A stretch of DNA of 37,970 nucleotides from positions 1 to 37,970 of the forward strand of contig CAZTHL010000034.1 of the NCBI GenBank assembly GCA_964613585.1. Reading direction: 5' to 3'. The notes below the pieces were generated by a model. It was given only the letters and a program-made list of their open reading frames with translations. It was not told the origin of the DNA and ran no database searches. Below are positions 30,885-37,970 of the stretch, piece by piece. Made by a program: the position numbers and the translations under genes. Position 1 is the stretch's first letter; every line of letters starts with the position of its first letter. Origin of the DNA: CAZTHL01 sp964613585. GTDB taxonomy: Bacteria > Pseudomonadota > Alphaproteobacteria > DSM-16000 > Inquilinaceae.

Positions 30885-32606
30885 GTGCCGGTGTCATCCG
30901 TGTCATTCCCCCTCCTCCTGTCCTCGGCCTTGGCGGCGACAGCCGCGGCGCTCGCCGTCCTGGCCGTCCGCCACGTCCTCCGCCAAGGCGGGGACCGTTC
31001 CGAAGCCTGCACGAAGGGCTCCGCCTCGACGGCAGGACAGCCTTTGGCCATCCGGCTGGAGGACGCTGTCCTCAGCCTCGCCGACGGCTTTGCCCTCTTC
31101 GATCGAAATTGCCGATTGATATGCTGCAATGAAGCTTACAGGGCAGCCTATCCCCTGATCGCCGACCGGCTGATACCGGGCGCGGTCGTGCACGACCTCG
31201 TGGGGGCAATCATCGACCGTGGCAATGTCATGCCAGCCGAGGAAGCTTCCGAGGCATGGATGGCTGAGCGCTTCCGACACCCGCTCGCCAGCGACGAGCC
31301 GACCGAATCCAGGCTGGAGGACGGTCGTTGGTACCGGATCCGGCAGCAGCGCACATCGCGAGGTGATGTCCTCAGGTTGCTGGTTGACATAACGGACACC
31401 AAGCGCCGGGAGCAGGGCATCCGCCGCGCCGAAAAGATGGAGGCGGTCGCACGCCTTGCCGGCGGGCTGGCTCACGACTTCAACAATTTAATGACAGGTA
31501 TAGGCGGCTTCACCGAGCTGGCACGCCGCCAACTGCACCAGCCGGTCCGGGTGGCCGAGTCGCTTGATCAGATCATGCGGAACGTCAACCGCGCCACCGG
31601 CTTGACGAAGCAGTTGCTCGCATTCTCGCCAGGCACGCCCGGTGACACCAAGGTGATCGGCGTTGGAAACGCGGTCCAAGGGGTCGCCGGGCTCATCCGC
31701 CCCCTGCTCTGCCGCAAGTGCGAGCTACACCTTCAGCTGGCGGACCGCAATACTCCTATCGAAATCGACGCGGCCCAATTCGACCAGGCGCTGATCCATC
31801 TTGCCCTGAACGCCCGCGATGCGATGCCGGACGGAGGCCTCCTTACCGTGACGACCAGGCTGGTTGAGCTCGACGAGGAGTTTGTCCGTGCCCATCGCGG
31901 GCGGCACGCCGGCCTCCATGCCGTGGTGACCGTCAAGGACACCGGCATCGGCATGGATGAGAAGACCGTCGCCAATGCCTTCGAGCCCTTCTTCACCACC
32001 AAGCGTCCCGGGGTCGGGGTGGGTCTGGCGATGGTCTACGGCTTCGCGCAGCGCATGGGCGGCATGGTGACCCTCGACAGCGCCCCCGGCTGCGGCTGCT
32101 CGGTATCGATCTACCTTCCCCGATCGACGAGGCTGCCGGCCAATGATGACCCTGCCTTGGCGGCACCGCCGCGCGGGACCGTCATGGTGGTTGATGACGA
32201 GGCTCCGGTGCGCGACTTCGTGGCCATCGCCCTGCAGGACCAGGGTTACGATGTTATGCGCGCCGATACCCCGGAATCGGCTCTTGAGCAGATCGAGCAC
32301 GCCAATGTCCACGTCGACCTCGTTGTCACGGACGTCATGATGCCCCGAATGAACGGGGCGGAGCTTGCCAGGCGCATTGGAAAGCGCCACCCTCACGTAA
32401 AGGTGGTCTTCATGTCAGGATACGAGAACCGCCTGCCTGCCGAAAAACGAGTGCTCAGGAGCGGCGCGCCCTGCCTGTTCAAACCGTTCTCCCAGGAGAC
32501 GCTGCGCACCACCGTGCAGCGCGCCGTTGCCGCCGATGCGACCGAAGCGGTTGTGCTCGAGCCAGAGCGTGTGGTCACGGCCCCACCACCCGCGAATGTC
32601 GCCTGA
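30885..32606 (+). CDS. CckA-like hybrid histidine kinase with C-terminal receiver
   Basis: 573 residues, GTG start at 30885 (GTGs at 30891 and 30900 are alternatives). One N-terminal membrane helix (about 8-28), a PAS domain of the PAS_7 type (DGFALFDRNCRLICCNEAYR), HisKA with His197 in LAGGLAHDFNNLMTGIGG, HATPase with LALNARDAMPDGG and KDTGIGMD, and a receiver with Asp483 (LVVTDVMMPRMNG) and the conserved FMSGYE and FKPF. The AHDFNNL box and GVGLAMVYGF are typical of the CckA class. Located 92 bases after pspF on the same strand. True CckA usually has two membrane helices and two PAS domains, so this may be a paralogue. Confidence 0.88.
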   Translation: MPVSSVSFPLLLSSALAATAAALAVLAVRHVLRQGGDRSEACTKGSASTAGQPLAIRLEDAVLSLADGFALFDRNCRLICCNEAYRAAYPLIADRLIPGAVVHDLVGAIIDRGNVMPAEEASEAWMAERFRHPLASDEPTESRLEDGRWYRIRQQRTSRGDVLRLLVDITDTKRREQGIRRAEKMEAVARLAGGLAHDFNNLMTGIGGFTELARRQLHQPVRVAESLDQIMRNVNRATGLTKQLLAFSPGTPGDTKVIGVGNAVQGVAGLIRPLLCRKCELHLQLADRNTPIEIDAAQFDQALIHLALNARDAMPDGGLLTVTTRLVELDEEFVRAHRGRHAGLHAVVTVKDTGIGMDEKTVANAFEPFFTTKRPGVGVGLAMVYGFAQRMGGMVTLDSAPGCGCSVSIYLPRSTRLPANDDPALAAPPRGTVMVVDDEAPVRDFVAIALQDQGYDVMRADTPESALEQIEHANVHVDLVVTDVMMPRMNGAELARRIGKRHPHVKVVFMSGYENRLPAEKRVLRSGAPCLFKPFSQETLRTTVQRAVAADATEAVVLEPERVVTAPPPANVA

Positions 32607-32946
32607 TGGGACTCGCGGCCAGACAGGAAAGCCGGTGCTGGCGGTGTCCTAGGGCGTGCGCGCGTGACCTTGATAAGGAGCACCGGCCCGCTGCCCCGCC
32701 CGCCTCCCTCAACCAAGCGTTATCTGTCGGCTGACCTGGCGAGGGAGCGGCCGGCGATGCCAGCTGGCCCGCCGACGCCGGGGATCGGTGTTGGCGCCGG
32801 GCCAACCGGGAGCCGGATCGATACGGAAACGCGATTCCAGCGAAGCTCGCCGGGGGGAGCTTTCAACCGACTCTTTTTTTGAAGGCGTCGTCAAATGGAA
32901 ACGATCATACACGGAGGAAGCGCATCTGGGTCAGATTAGGCTAAGG
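32607..32946. other. Non-coding gap with a repeat half-copy and a weak hairpin
   Basis: No gene is supported. It contains a half-copy of the nested repeat at 32678-32709 and a 6-bp hairpin (AAGCTC at 32843-32848 with GAGCTT at 32857-32862) followed, after 11 bases, by seven T. That is a poor terminator at best. From about 32880 onward the sequence becomes clearly more AT-rich. Confidence 0.5.
32678..32709. repeat. Half-copy of the nested inverted-repeat family (left half)
   Basis: The segment CACCGGCCCGCTGCCCCGCC followed by CGCCTCCCT matches 19667-19695 (CCGGCCCGCTTCCCCGCCC then GGCCTCCCT) with only two or three differences, and the reverse complement of 17459-17486. Confidence 0.6.
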
Positions 32947-33144
32947 CTATATCTTTTCTTCGTCAGACTTTTCCAAGACATAATCAAAGGCTTTTTTGGT
33001 TCGAACGGGCGTCGGTGCTGTTAAAGAGATTGCCATTACTGTTCTGCCAAAGCTCAAATCCGTCATGCTGCTCGATACGTTTGCAGCCTTTGCTGTTCAG
33101 CTTCTTACAAATTCGTCATCTCTTGCGTGTTCAGAAGTCCGCAT
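32947..33144 (-). pseudogene. Degraded HicA-like toxin remnant
   Basis: Downstream of the DUF1902 gene there is a good ribosome site (AAGGAC) and ATG at 33144, but the frame stops after 15 codons (TGA at 33099-33097). Translation in the next frame continues as KKLNSKGCKRIEQHDGFELW and QNSNGNLF, then a second shift yields LTAPTPVRTKKAFDYVLEKS to a TAG at 32947. Joined, the pieces follow the layout of HicA-type toxins (GC...G.H.E.W....G..FTVP). The catalytic His would be Phe (DGFELW). Two frameshifts and a lost His point to a dead gene. The sequence is AT-richer than its surroundings, consistent with transfer. Confidence 0.45.
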
Positions 33145-33169
33145 AGTCGTCCTTAGCAGTTGCTCGTCA

Positions 33170-33409
33170 CTAGCCCGTGCGCAGCCGAATTTCGTCGCTG
33201 TGAGTCATTTCTCTGATTACAAGAACGAAGTCTTCAGGGGGCATCTCACTGAGCGCATGCAACCGGGTGATGGCGGCACTGGCAATCTTCGCCAGATCAT
33301 CCAACGTGTCCGCTTCCAAAACGAGTCCGGCCACGTCGTCGCTGTGCGCCACCCAGCACCCGGCTTCCTCGTCCCGCTCCGCCAGGACCGTCAATTCCCT
33401 TGGCCGCAC
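33170..33409 (-). CDS. DUF1902 protein, HicB-like antitoxin
   Basis: 79 residues from a GTG at 33409 with a GGGGGAGG ribosome site five bases upstream. The sequence ELTVLAERDEEAGCWVAHSD followed by DVAGLVLEADTLDDLAKI matches the partial RNase-H fold of HicB/DUF1902 antitoxins. No DNA-binding domain follows. It lies 25 bases before the HicA-like remnant on the same strand, the usual DUF1902-toxin order, so it may be an orphaned antitoxin. Confidence 0.8.
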   Translation of the reverse strand: MRPRELTVLAERDEEAGCWVAHSDDVAGLVLEADTLDDLAKIASAAITRLHALSEMPPEDFVLVIREMTHSDEIRLRTG

Positions 33410-33653
33410 GTGAACCTCCCCCGCCGTCGGTCACAGCCTGAACGATGCCCGCGAGGTCCCGATCGGCCCCCCTTGGTGGTTCGATTATGCAGCCCGACCC
33501 TCATGGCGCAACAAAAAGTCAAGATTCGCTGTTTCATTGAGCGATCTCCTGGCGGCCGTACGCCTCTGTGGCCGTCCGTACAGCCGGCGTCCGCTACAAA
33601 CGTTGCCGTTACGTGGCAAGCGCCGTGCCGTCGTCCGCGCGCCGAGGCCGGCT

Positions 33654-35540
33654 CTAGACTGCGCGCCGGGTCGACTGCCGCGGCCGCATCGACCCGGCGG
33701 TCGGCGGTCCTTGGACCTCCTCATCGAAGAGCTCGGCAAGCTTATCGATCATGGTTCCGCCAAGCTGCTCGGCATCGACGATCGTGACCGCGCGACGATA
33801 ATATCGGGTCACGTCATGGCCGATCCCGATGGCGACCAGCTCAACAGGTGACGAGCGCTCGACCCATCCAATGACCTGCTTCAGATGTCGCTCCAGGTAA
33901 TTGCCAGCGTTCACCGACAGGGTGCTGTCATCCACCGGAGCGCCGTCGGAGATGACCATCAGGATGCGGCGCTGCTCCGACCGACCGAGCAGCCGATGAT
34001 GCGCCCACAGCAAGGCTTCACCGTCGATGTTCTCCTTTAGGACGCCCTCACGCAGCATCAGGCCAAGATTGCGCCGCGCCCGACGCCAGGGCATGTCCGC
34101 CGCCTTGTAGATGATGTGACGCAAGTCGTTGAGGCGCCCCGGTTGCTCGGGCTTGTGCGACTTGATCCAGGCCTCGCGCGCTTGGCCGCCCTTCCAGGCC
34201 CGCGTGGTGAAGCCCAGGATCTCGACCTTCACGCCACAACGCTCCAGCGTGCGCGCGAGAATGTCCGCGCTGATGGCAGCAATCGAGATCGGTCGGCCCC
34301 GCATCGAGCCGGAATTGTCGATAAGCAAGGTTACGACCGTGTCCCTGAACTCCGTATCCTTCTCCCGTTTATAGGACAAAGGCGTCAGAGGGTTCACGAC
34401 CACCCGCGCCAAGCGGGATGCATCCAACAACCCCTCTTCGAGGTCGAATTCCCATGCCCGGGTCTGCCTTGCCATCAGCCTCCGCTGCAGACGGTTGGCC
34501 AGCCGAGCGATGACACCCTGCAGATGGATCAGCTGGTGATCGAGAGCCAGGCGCAGCCGCGCCAGCTCATCCGCGTCACACAGATCGGCCGCGTCGATGA
34601 CTTCGTCAAAGGTGCGGGTAAAGGCCTTGTATCCGACACCATCGTGCTCCGTCGGATCATTCAGGTCCGGACGCCAAGGCCGTCCCGGCACCTCGGATTG
34701 CTGGCTGGCGTCCTCGGGCTCGGAATCCGACGGCTCCTCCATGCCCGCCTCGGCTTCTGCCTCCTCCCCGGCTTCCCGATCACTGTCTCGACCATCCGAC
34801 TGCAGGCTGACCTGCTCGCCGTCGCGCCTCGGCTGCTCCGGCGCCTCGGGCTGCCTGTCCTCCTCTCCCTCCTCGTGCGCCTCGTCCTCCGGCTCCGGAT
34901 CCGGCTCGGCCCCGACATCCATATCCATGTCGTTCAGGAGACGACGGGCCTCCCGGGCGTAGCCGTCCTGATCGGAAAGCAAAGATGCCAGCGCCTCCAG
35001 GCCCCGGCCGATGCGCATCTCGATCCAGGGCCTCCAGAGATCGACCGCTTGACGCGCCGAGGTCGGCGGCGGCGCTCCGGTCATGGCCTCGCGCGCGACA
35101 AGGCGCATGATCTCGGGCAGCGGAGCCTGTTCTCTTTCGGTGATCCGCTCGAAGCCTTGCCGACGATAGCGTTCCTCCAGAGCGGCGCCCAGATTGTCCG
35201 CGACCCCGGCCATCTGCCGAGCCCCTATGGCCTCGCAGCGAGCCTGCTCAAGGGCCTCGAACGCGGCCCGGGCGGTCTCGCCCCGCGGCATCTGATGCGC
35301 GTGCACCTGAGCATCATGATAGCGCATGCGCAAGGCGACGGCGTCGGACGCTCCGCGAACGCGCGCCACGTCAAGCGGGCTCATGTGCCGCGACGGCATC
35401 GGCAGGCGAGCCCGGTTGCCAGCCAGCCCCGGTGGCTCCGCCCCGAAGCTCACGGTGACTTCGGAGCGCTCCGCAACCGCCCTCAAAGTGGCCGCGGTCG
35501 CGCGCTTGAAGACATCAACCGGGCTTTCGTCCTTCGACAT
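33654..35540 (-). CDS. cobT: Cobaltochelatase subunit CobT
   Basis: 628 residues. Order: helical N-terminal domain (1-205), a very acidic low-complexity linker (about 210-280, Glu/Asp/Pro), then a C-terminal von Willebrand A domain with the MIDAS motif DNSGSM (408-413) and VISDGAPVDD. With CobS it forms the ATP-driven chaperone that helps CobN insert cobalt in aerobic cobalamin synthesis. It is downstream of cobS (145-base gap). The gene for CobN is not in the window. Confidence 0.96.
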   Translation of the reverse strand: MSKDESPVDVFKRATAATLRAVAERSEVTVSFGAEPPGLAGNRARLPMPSRHMSPLDVARVRGASDAVALRMRYHDAQVHAHQMPRGETARAAFEALEQARCEAIGARQMAGVADNLGAALEERYRRQGFERITEREQAPLPEIMRLVAREAMTGAPPPTSARQAVDLWRPWIEMRIGRGLEALASLLSDQDGYAREARRLLNDMDMDVGAEPDPEPEDEAHEEGEEDRQPEAPEQPRRDGEQVSLQSDGRDSDREAGEEAEAEAGMEEPSDSEPEDASQQSEVPGRPWRPDLNDPTEHDGVGYKAFTRTFDEVIDAADLCDADELARLRLALDHQLIHLQGVIARLANRLQRRLMARQTRAWEFDLEEGLLDASRLARVVVNPLTPLSYKREKDTEFRDTVVTLLIDNSGSMRGRPISIAAISADILARTLERCGVKVEILGFTTRAWKGGQAREAWIKSHKPEQPGRLNDLRHIIYKAADMPWRRARRNLGLMLREGVLKENIDGEALLWAHHRLLGRSEQRRILMVISDGAPVDDSTLSVNAGNYLERHLKQVIGWVERSSPVELVAIGIGHDVTRYYRRAVTIVDAEQLGGTMIDKLAELFDEEVQGPPTAGSMRPRQSTRRAV

Positions 35541-35684
35541 CGTATCGTGCGTCCAGGACGGACCCTCGGCCCGTCTTCAAAGGATGAAGCATCGCCTGAG
35601 CCAGGGCCGACGCCTGTACAAGCGGCCGGCGCGCGACCACCGGCCCGGCACAACGATCCAGAGCCCCGCGACCCGCGAACGGCC

Positions 35685-36671
35685 CTAGATAAGCTGCGGC
35701 TTGACCCCCGTCTCCGGCAGTTCCGTGCCGAAGCAGCGCTGATAGTACTCCGCGATTACTGGACGCTCGACCTCGTCGCACTTGTTCAAAAATGTCAAGC
35801 GGAACGCAAAGCCCACGTCACCGCCAAACATTTGAGTGTTCTCTGCCCAGGTTATCACGGTCCGCGGCGACATGACCGTGGAGATGTCTCCAGCCACGAA
35901 GCCGGCCCGTGTCAAGTCAGCCACCCGTACCATGGCGCTGACAAGCTCGCGGCCATCGTCATTGGCGAAGTGCGGCACCTTGGCCGTGACGATCTCGGTC
36001 TCGGCATCATGCTCCAGGTAATTCAACGTGACCACAATGTTCCAACGATCCATTTGGCCTTGATTGATCTGCTGGGTGCCGTGATAGAGACCCGTTGTAT
36101 CACCGAGACCGATGGTGTTTGCGGTCGCGAACAGGCGAAAGGCCGGGTGCGGATGGATCACCCTGTTCTGGTCAAGCAAGGTCATCTTGCCCTCGAGCTC
36201 CAGCACCCGCTGGATCACGAACATCACGTCGGGCCGACCGGCATCGTATTCATCGAAGACGAGCGCGCACGGATGCTGCAGCGCCCAAGGAAGTATCCCC
36301 TCTCGATATTCCGTCACCTGCATTCCGTCACGCACGACAATGGCGTCCTTGCCAATCAGGTCGATACGGCTGACATGGCTGTCGAGATTGACCCGAATGC
36401 ACGGCCAGTTGAGCCGTGCCGCCACCTGCTCGATGTGGGTGGACTTTCCCGTGCCATGATATCCCTGGATCAAGACCCGACGGTTGTAGGCGAAACCCGC
36501 AATAATCGCCAGTGTAGTATCGTGGTCAAAACGATAGGCGTCGTCCACCGACGGGACGTAATCCGTAGACCTGCTGAACGCCGGCACCTTCATATCGCTA
36601 TCGATGCCCAAGGTCTGCCGCACAGACACCATCATGTCCGGCATGCTCTGGGCCAGAGGATGATTTTCCAT
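35685..36671 (-). CDS. cobS: Cobaltochelatase subunit CobS (AAA+ ATPase)
   Basis: 328 residues, full length. Walker A GYHGTGKS (70-77), Walker B ALVFDEYDAG (Asp140/Glu141), sensor region FATANTIGLGDTTGLYHGTQ and MDRWNIV. The motifs and lack of a MoxR-type N-terminus identify CobS. It forms hexameric rings with CobT. Upstream neighbour on the same strand is a DnaJ-domain gene, a frequent arrangement in alphaproteobacteria. Confidence 0.97.
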   Translation of the reverse strand: MENHPLAQSMPDMMVSVRQTLGIDSDMKVPAFSRSTDYVPSVDDAYRFDHDTTLAIIAGFAYNRRVLIQGYHGTGKSTHIEQVAARLNWPCIRVNLDSHVSRIDLIGKDAIVVRDGMQVTEYREGILPWALQHPCALVFDEYDAGRPDVMFVIQRVLELEGKMTLLDQNRVIHPHPAFRLFATANTIGLGDTTGLYHGTQQINQGQMDRWNIVVTLNYLEHDAETEIVTAKVPHFANDDGRELVSAMVRVADLTRAGFVAGDISTVMSPRTVITWAENTQMFGGDVGFAFRLTFLNKCDEVERPVIAEYYQRCFGTELPETGVKPQLI

Positions 36672-36749
36672 AGGCCTGACTCGCGCGTCGTCGGGATCGG
36701 TAGGGGCAGCGTGGTCGGGGCTGCGGCAGAGCGAGGGCTCGCGCGGTAT

Positions 36750-37343
36750 TTAGGACGCGTAAGCCGCCTTGAGAATGCCGTACGCGTGATTGATCGATTT
36801 TAGCCGCTCCTCGGCCTCGCGGGAGCCGCCGTTCGCATCAGGATGATGCTGCTTCACCAGCGCCTTGTAGCGAGCCTTGATGGTTGCGAACTCGACCGGG
36901 CGCGACAGGTCCAGCACGTCGAGGGCATGATCCTCCACCCCGCGCGGCCCGTGTCCATGGGCGCCCCCGGCGCCTGCTCCGGGCTTCGACCTGTCCCTGG
37001 TCCGTCGGCCAGCGCCGTTCACGCCGAACTCCCGATGGACACGGCTCCTGATATCCGCTTCGCCTTGATGCCACGAGCCCAGGGGCCAGCTCGGCCTCTG
37101 CCACACGGTGTCTCGGCGCACCATGGACTCGACCTCGTCGTCGCTCATCCCCGCGCAATAGTTCCAGGCCTTGTTGTAGCTACGGACATGCTCAAGGCAA
37201 AACCAGAAGTAATCATTCAGCCGGTCCCGCGCCTTCGGGGCACGATACTCGCCCGGCGCCTCGCAACCGGGATGATCGCAGAGCCGTGCCTCGGGGCGAG
37301 GCGTGTCATCAAGCAGGGAGGGGCTTAACCGAGCGTTGGCCAT
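36750..37343 (-). CDS. DnaJ-domain protein (J domain at the C-terminus)
   Basis: 197 residues from the ATG at 37343. The N-terminal half has a Cys/His set (LCDHPGCEAPGEYRAPKARD) and LNDYFWFCLEHVRSYNKAWNY, a segment conserved in alphaproteobacterial DnaJ-like proteins next to cobS. The C-terminal J domain runs from about 135 and carries HPD in LVKQHHPDANGG. It probably works with an Hsp70 partner; client unknown. It is divergent from bolA; 167 bases lie between them. Confidence 0.9.
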   Translation of the reverse strand: MANARLSPSLLDDTPRPEARLCDHPGCEAPGEYRAPKARDRLNDYFWFCLEHVRSYNKAWNYCAGMSDDEVESMVRRDTVWQRPSWPLGSWHQGEADIRSRVHREFGVNGAGRRTRDRSKPGAGAGGAHGHGPRGVEDHALDVLDLSRPVEFATIKARYKALVKQHHPDANGGSREAEERLKSINHAYGILKAAYAS

Positions 37344-37510
37344 GGGCGAAGTATGGGCAGGCCCTGCGATTGAGACAAGCTGCAGCCGTCGGCGGGGCGG
37401 CAACGGCGGCTCGGGATCCGAGAGCGCCCTTGCGGCGGTCGGCCCAGTGGCATTATTTGTCTAAAGGGCCTAAGAAATGCTGGCCACCTGCTAATGTAGT
37501 GCCGTGCGCC

Positions 37511-37804
37511 ATGTCCATGGTCGATCGAATACGACAGAAGCTCAAGAGCCGACTCGCCCCGGCCGTGCTGGACATTGTTGACGAGAGCGCGCGACATGTC
37601 GGTCACGCAGGGCACGACGGTCGTGGCGAGAGCCACTTCAAGGTGCTGGTGGTCGCCTCGGCCTTCGCCGGCCGATCCCGATTGGAACGGCAACGGCTGG
37701 TGCATGCGGCTCTCGAGGAGGAGCTGGCCGATAGGATCCATGCTCTGTCATTGACAACGTGGACCCCTGACGAGGCCGCGGCGCGGTTGGGCAAAGCCAA
37801 TTGA
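37511..37804 (+). CDS. BolA-family protein
   Basis: 97 residues starting MSMVDRIRQKL (a second ATG at 37517 is possible). The class II KH-like fold is recognised by ESHFKVLVVASAFAGRSRLERQ, LVHAALEEEL and HALSLTTWTPDEA. BolA proteins bind glutaredoxins with Fe-S clusters; a monothiol glutaredoxin gene is often adjacent but is not seen here. The stop codon lies inside the predicted promoter of the downstream tRNA gene. Confidence 0.94.
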   Translation: MSMVDRIRQKLKSRLAPAVLDIVDESARHVGHAGHDGRGESHFKVLVVASAFAGRSRLERQRLVHAALEEELADRIHALSLTTWTPDEAAARLGKAN

Positions 37805-37829
37805 CAGGACAAGGCCCCGGAGCCTAGTA
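37801..37829 (+). promoter_or_regulatory. Predicted promoter of tRNA-Leu
   Basis: TTGACA (37801-37806) and CTAGTA (37824-37829) with a 17-base spacer. The -35 box overlaps the bolA stop codon. Transcription would begin shortly before the mature tRNA 5' end at 37844. The motif is the same as at the atp promoter. Confidence 0.55.
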
Positions 37830-37843
37830 AGGCGGCTTGCCAT

Positions 37844-37930
37844 GCCCAGGTGGCGGAATTGGTAGACGCGCAGGTTTCAGGTACCTGTGGCCGCAAGGCC
37901 GTGGAAGTTCGAGTCTTCTCCTGGGCACCA
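37844..37930 (+). tRNA. tRNA-Leu, anticodon CAG
   Basis: Acceptor arms GCCCAGG and CCTGGGC pair perfectly; the D-arm is GCGGAATTGGTAGACGC; the anticodon stem-loop is CAGGT-TTCAGGT-ACCTG with anticodon CAG; there is a long class II variable arm (TGGCCGCAAGGCCGT) typical of leucine tRNAs, and a T-arm with TTCGAGT. The discriminator is A and the CCA end is encoded. It reads the CUG codon, the main leucine codon in this GC-rich genome. Confidence 0.97.
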
Positions 37931-37970
37931 AATCGAAACCCTCCCTCCTATGCTAATCAAGCTGAATGTA

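Noticed and set aside
32843..32880. Hairpin and T-run as a terminator for the hybrid kinase
   Set aside because: The stem is only 6 bp, the T-run starts 11 bases after it, and it lies about 240 bases beyond the stop codon.
33485..33739. Minus-strand open frame of 84 codons upstream of DUF1902
   Set aside because: Arg-rich low-complexity translation overlapping the end of cobT; no ribosome site or family resemblance.
32996..33787. Plus-strand open frame of 263 codons across the DUF1902 region
   Set aside because: It overlaps the DUF1902 gene and the toxin remnant on the opposite strand and shows no ribosome site or family resemblance.
34116..36803. Very long plus-strand open frame (895 codons) across cobT and cobS
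   Set aside because: It is antisense to two well-recognised genes; its His/Arg/Gly-rich translation has no domain and is what GC-rich third positions create on the opposite strand.

Overview
The window reads as a piece of the chromosome of a GC-rich alphaproteobacterium, probably in or near the Rhodospirillales. This is inferred from gene content and order: a stand-alone F0 operon with both b' and b subunits (atpI-B-E-F'-F), the ffh-rpsP-rimM-trmD-rplS operon, an APH-fold ThrB, the cobalt chelatase pair CobS/CobT, a CckA-like hybrid kinase, and promoters with TTGACA -35 boxes. No phage, plasmid, CRISPR or transposase signature is visible. Most of the window is housekeeping sequence.

Layout. 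1-807 is the C-terminal end of SMC, cut by the window edge. 834-3593 is the F0 part of ATP synthase behind a good promoter. 3648-9286 (minus strand) is a glycine cleavage operon: promoter, tandem glycine riboswitch, gcvT, gcvH, gcvPA, gcvPB, then a class I amidotransferase-like protein whose catalytic cysteine codon reads glycine. A lipoprotein (minus) faces a plus-strand run ispH, kamA-like radical SAM, thrB, rnhA (10.0-13.6 kb), which looks less GC-rich than its surroundings. Then come a Prx5-type peroxiredoxin, a DsbD/ScsB-like reductase, yqgE, a yellow/royal-jelly-family secreted protein, a GFA-family zinc protein and leuC.

21.3-26.5 kb (minus) is ffh-rpsP-rimM-trmD-rplS, with a soluble PAS histidine kinase at its end. 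A pentapeptide-repeat protein made of two related halves converges on the phage-shock cluster pspA-pspB-pspC, which is divergent from pspF. A sigma-54 promoter with correct GG/GC spacing and a candidate PspF operator lie between pspA and pspF. A hybrid histidine kinase follows pspF. Next is a small degraded toxin-antitoxin locus (DUF1902/HicB-like antitoxin plus a frameshifted HicA-like remnant). The window closes with cobT, cobS, a DnaJ-domain protein, bolA and tRNA-Leu(CAG).

Between genes there are two families of dispersed hairpin repeats: a 14-bp-stem palindrome with a conserved tail (19.4 and 28.0 kb), and a larger nested inverted repeat (19.64-19.77 kb) with half-copies at 17.4 and 32.7 kb. 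The items most worth a second look are the amidotransferase-like protein without its nucleophile, the expression platform of the glycine riboswitch, the nested repeat family, the decayed HicA/DUF1902 pair, and the psp regulatory region. I did not find a clearly new multi-gene system.
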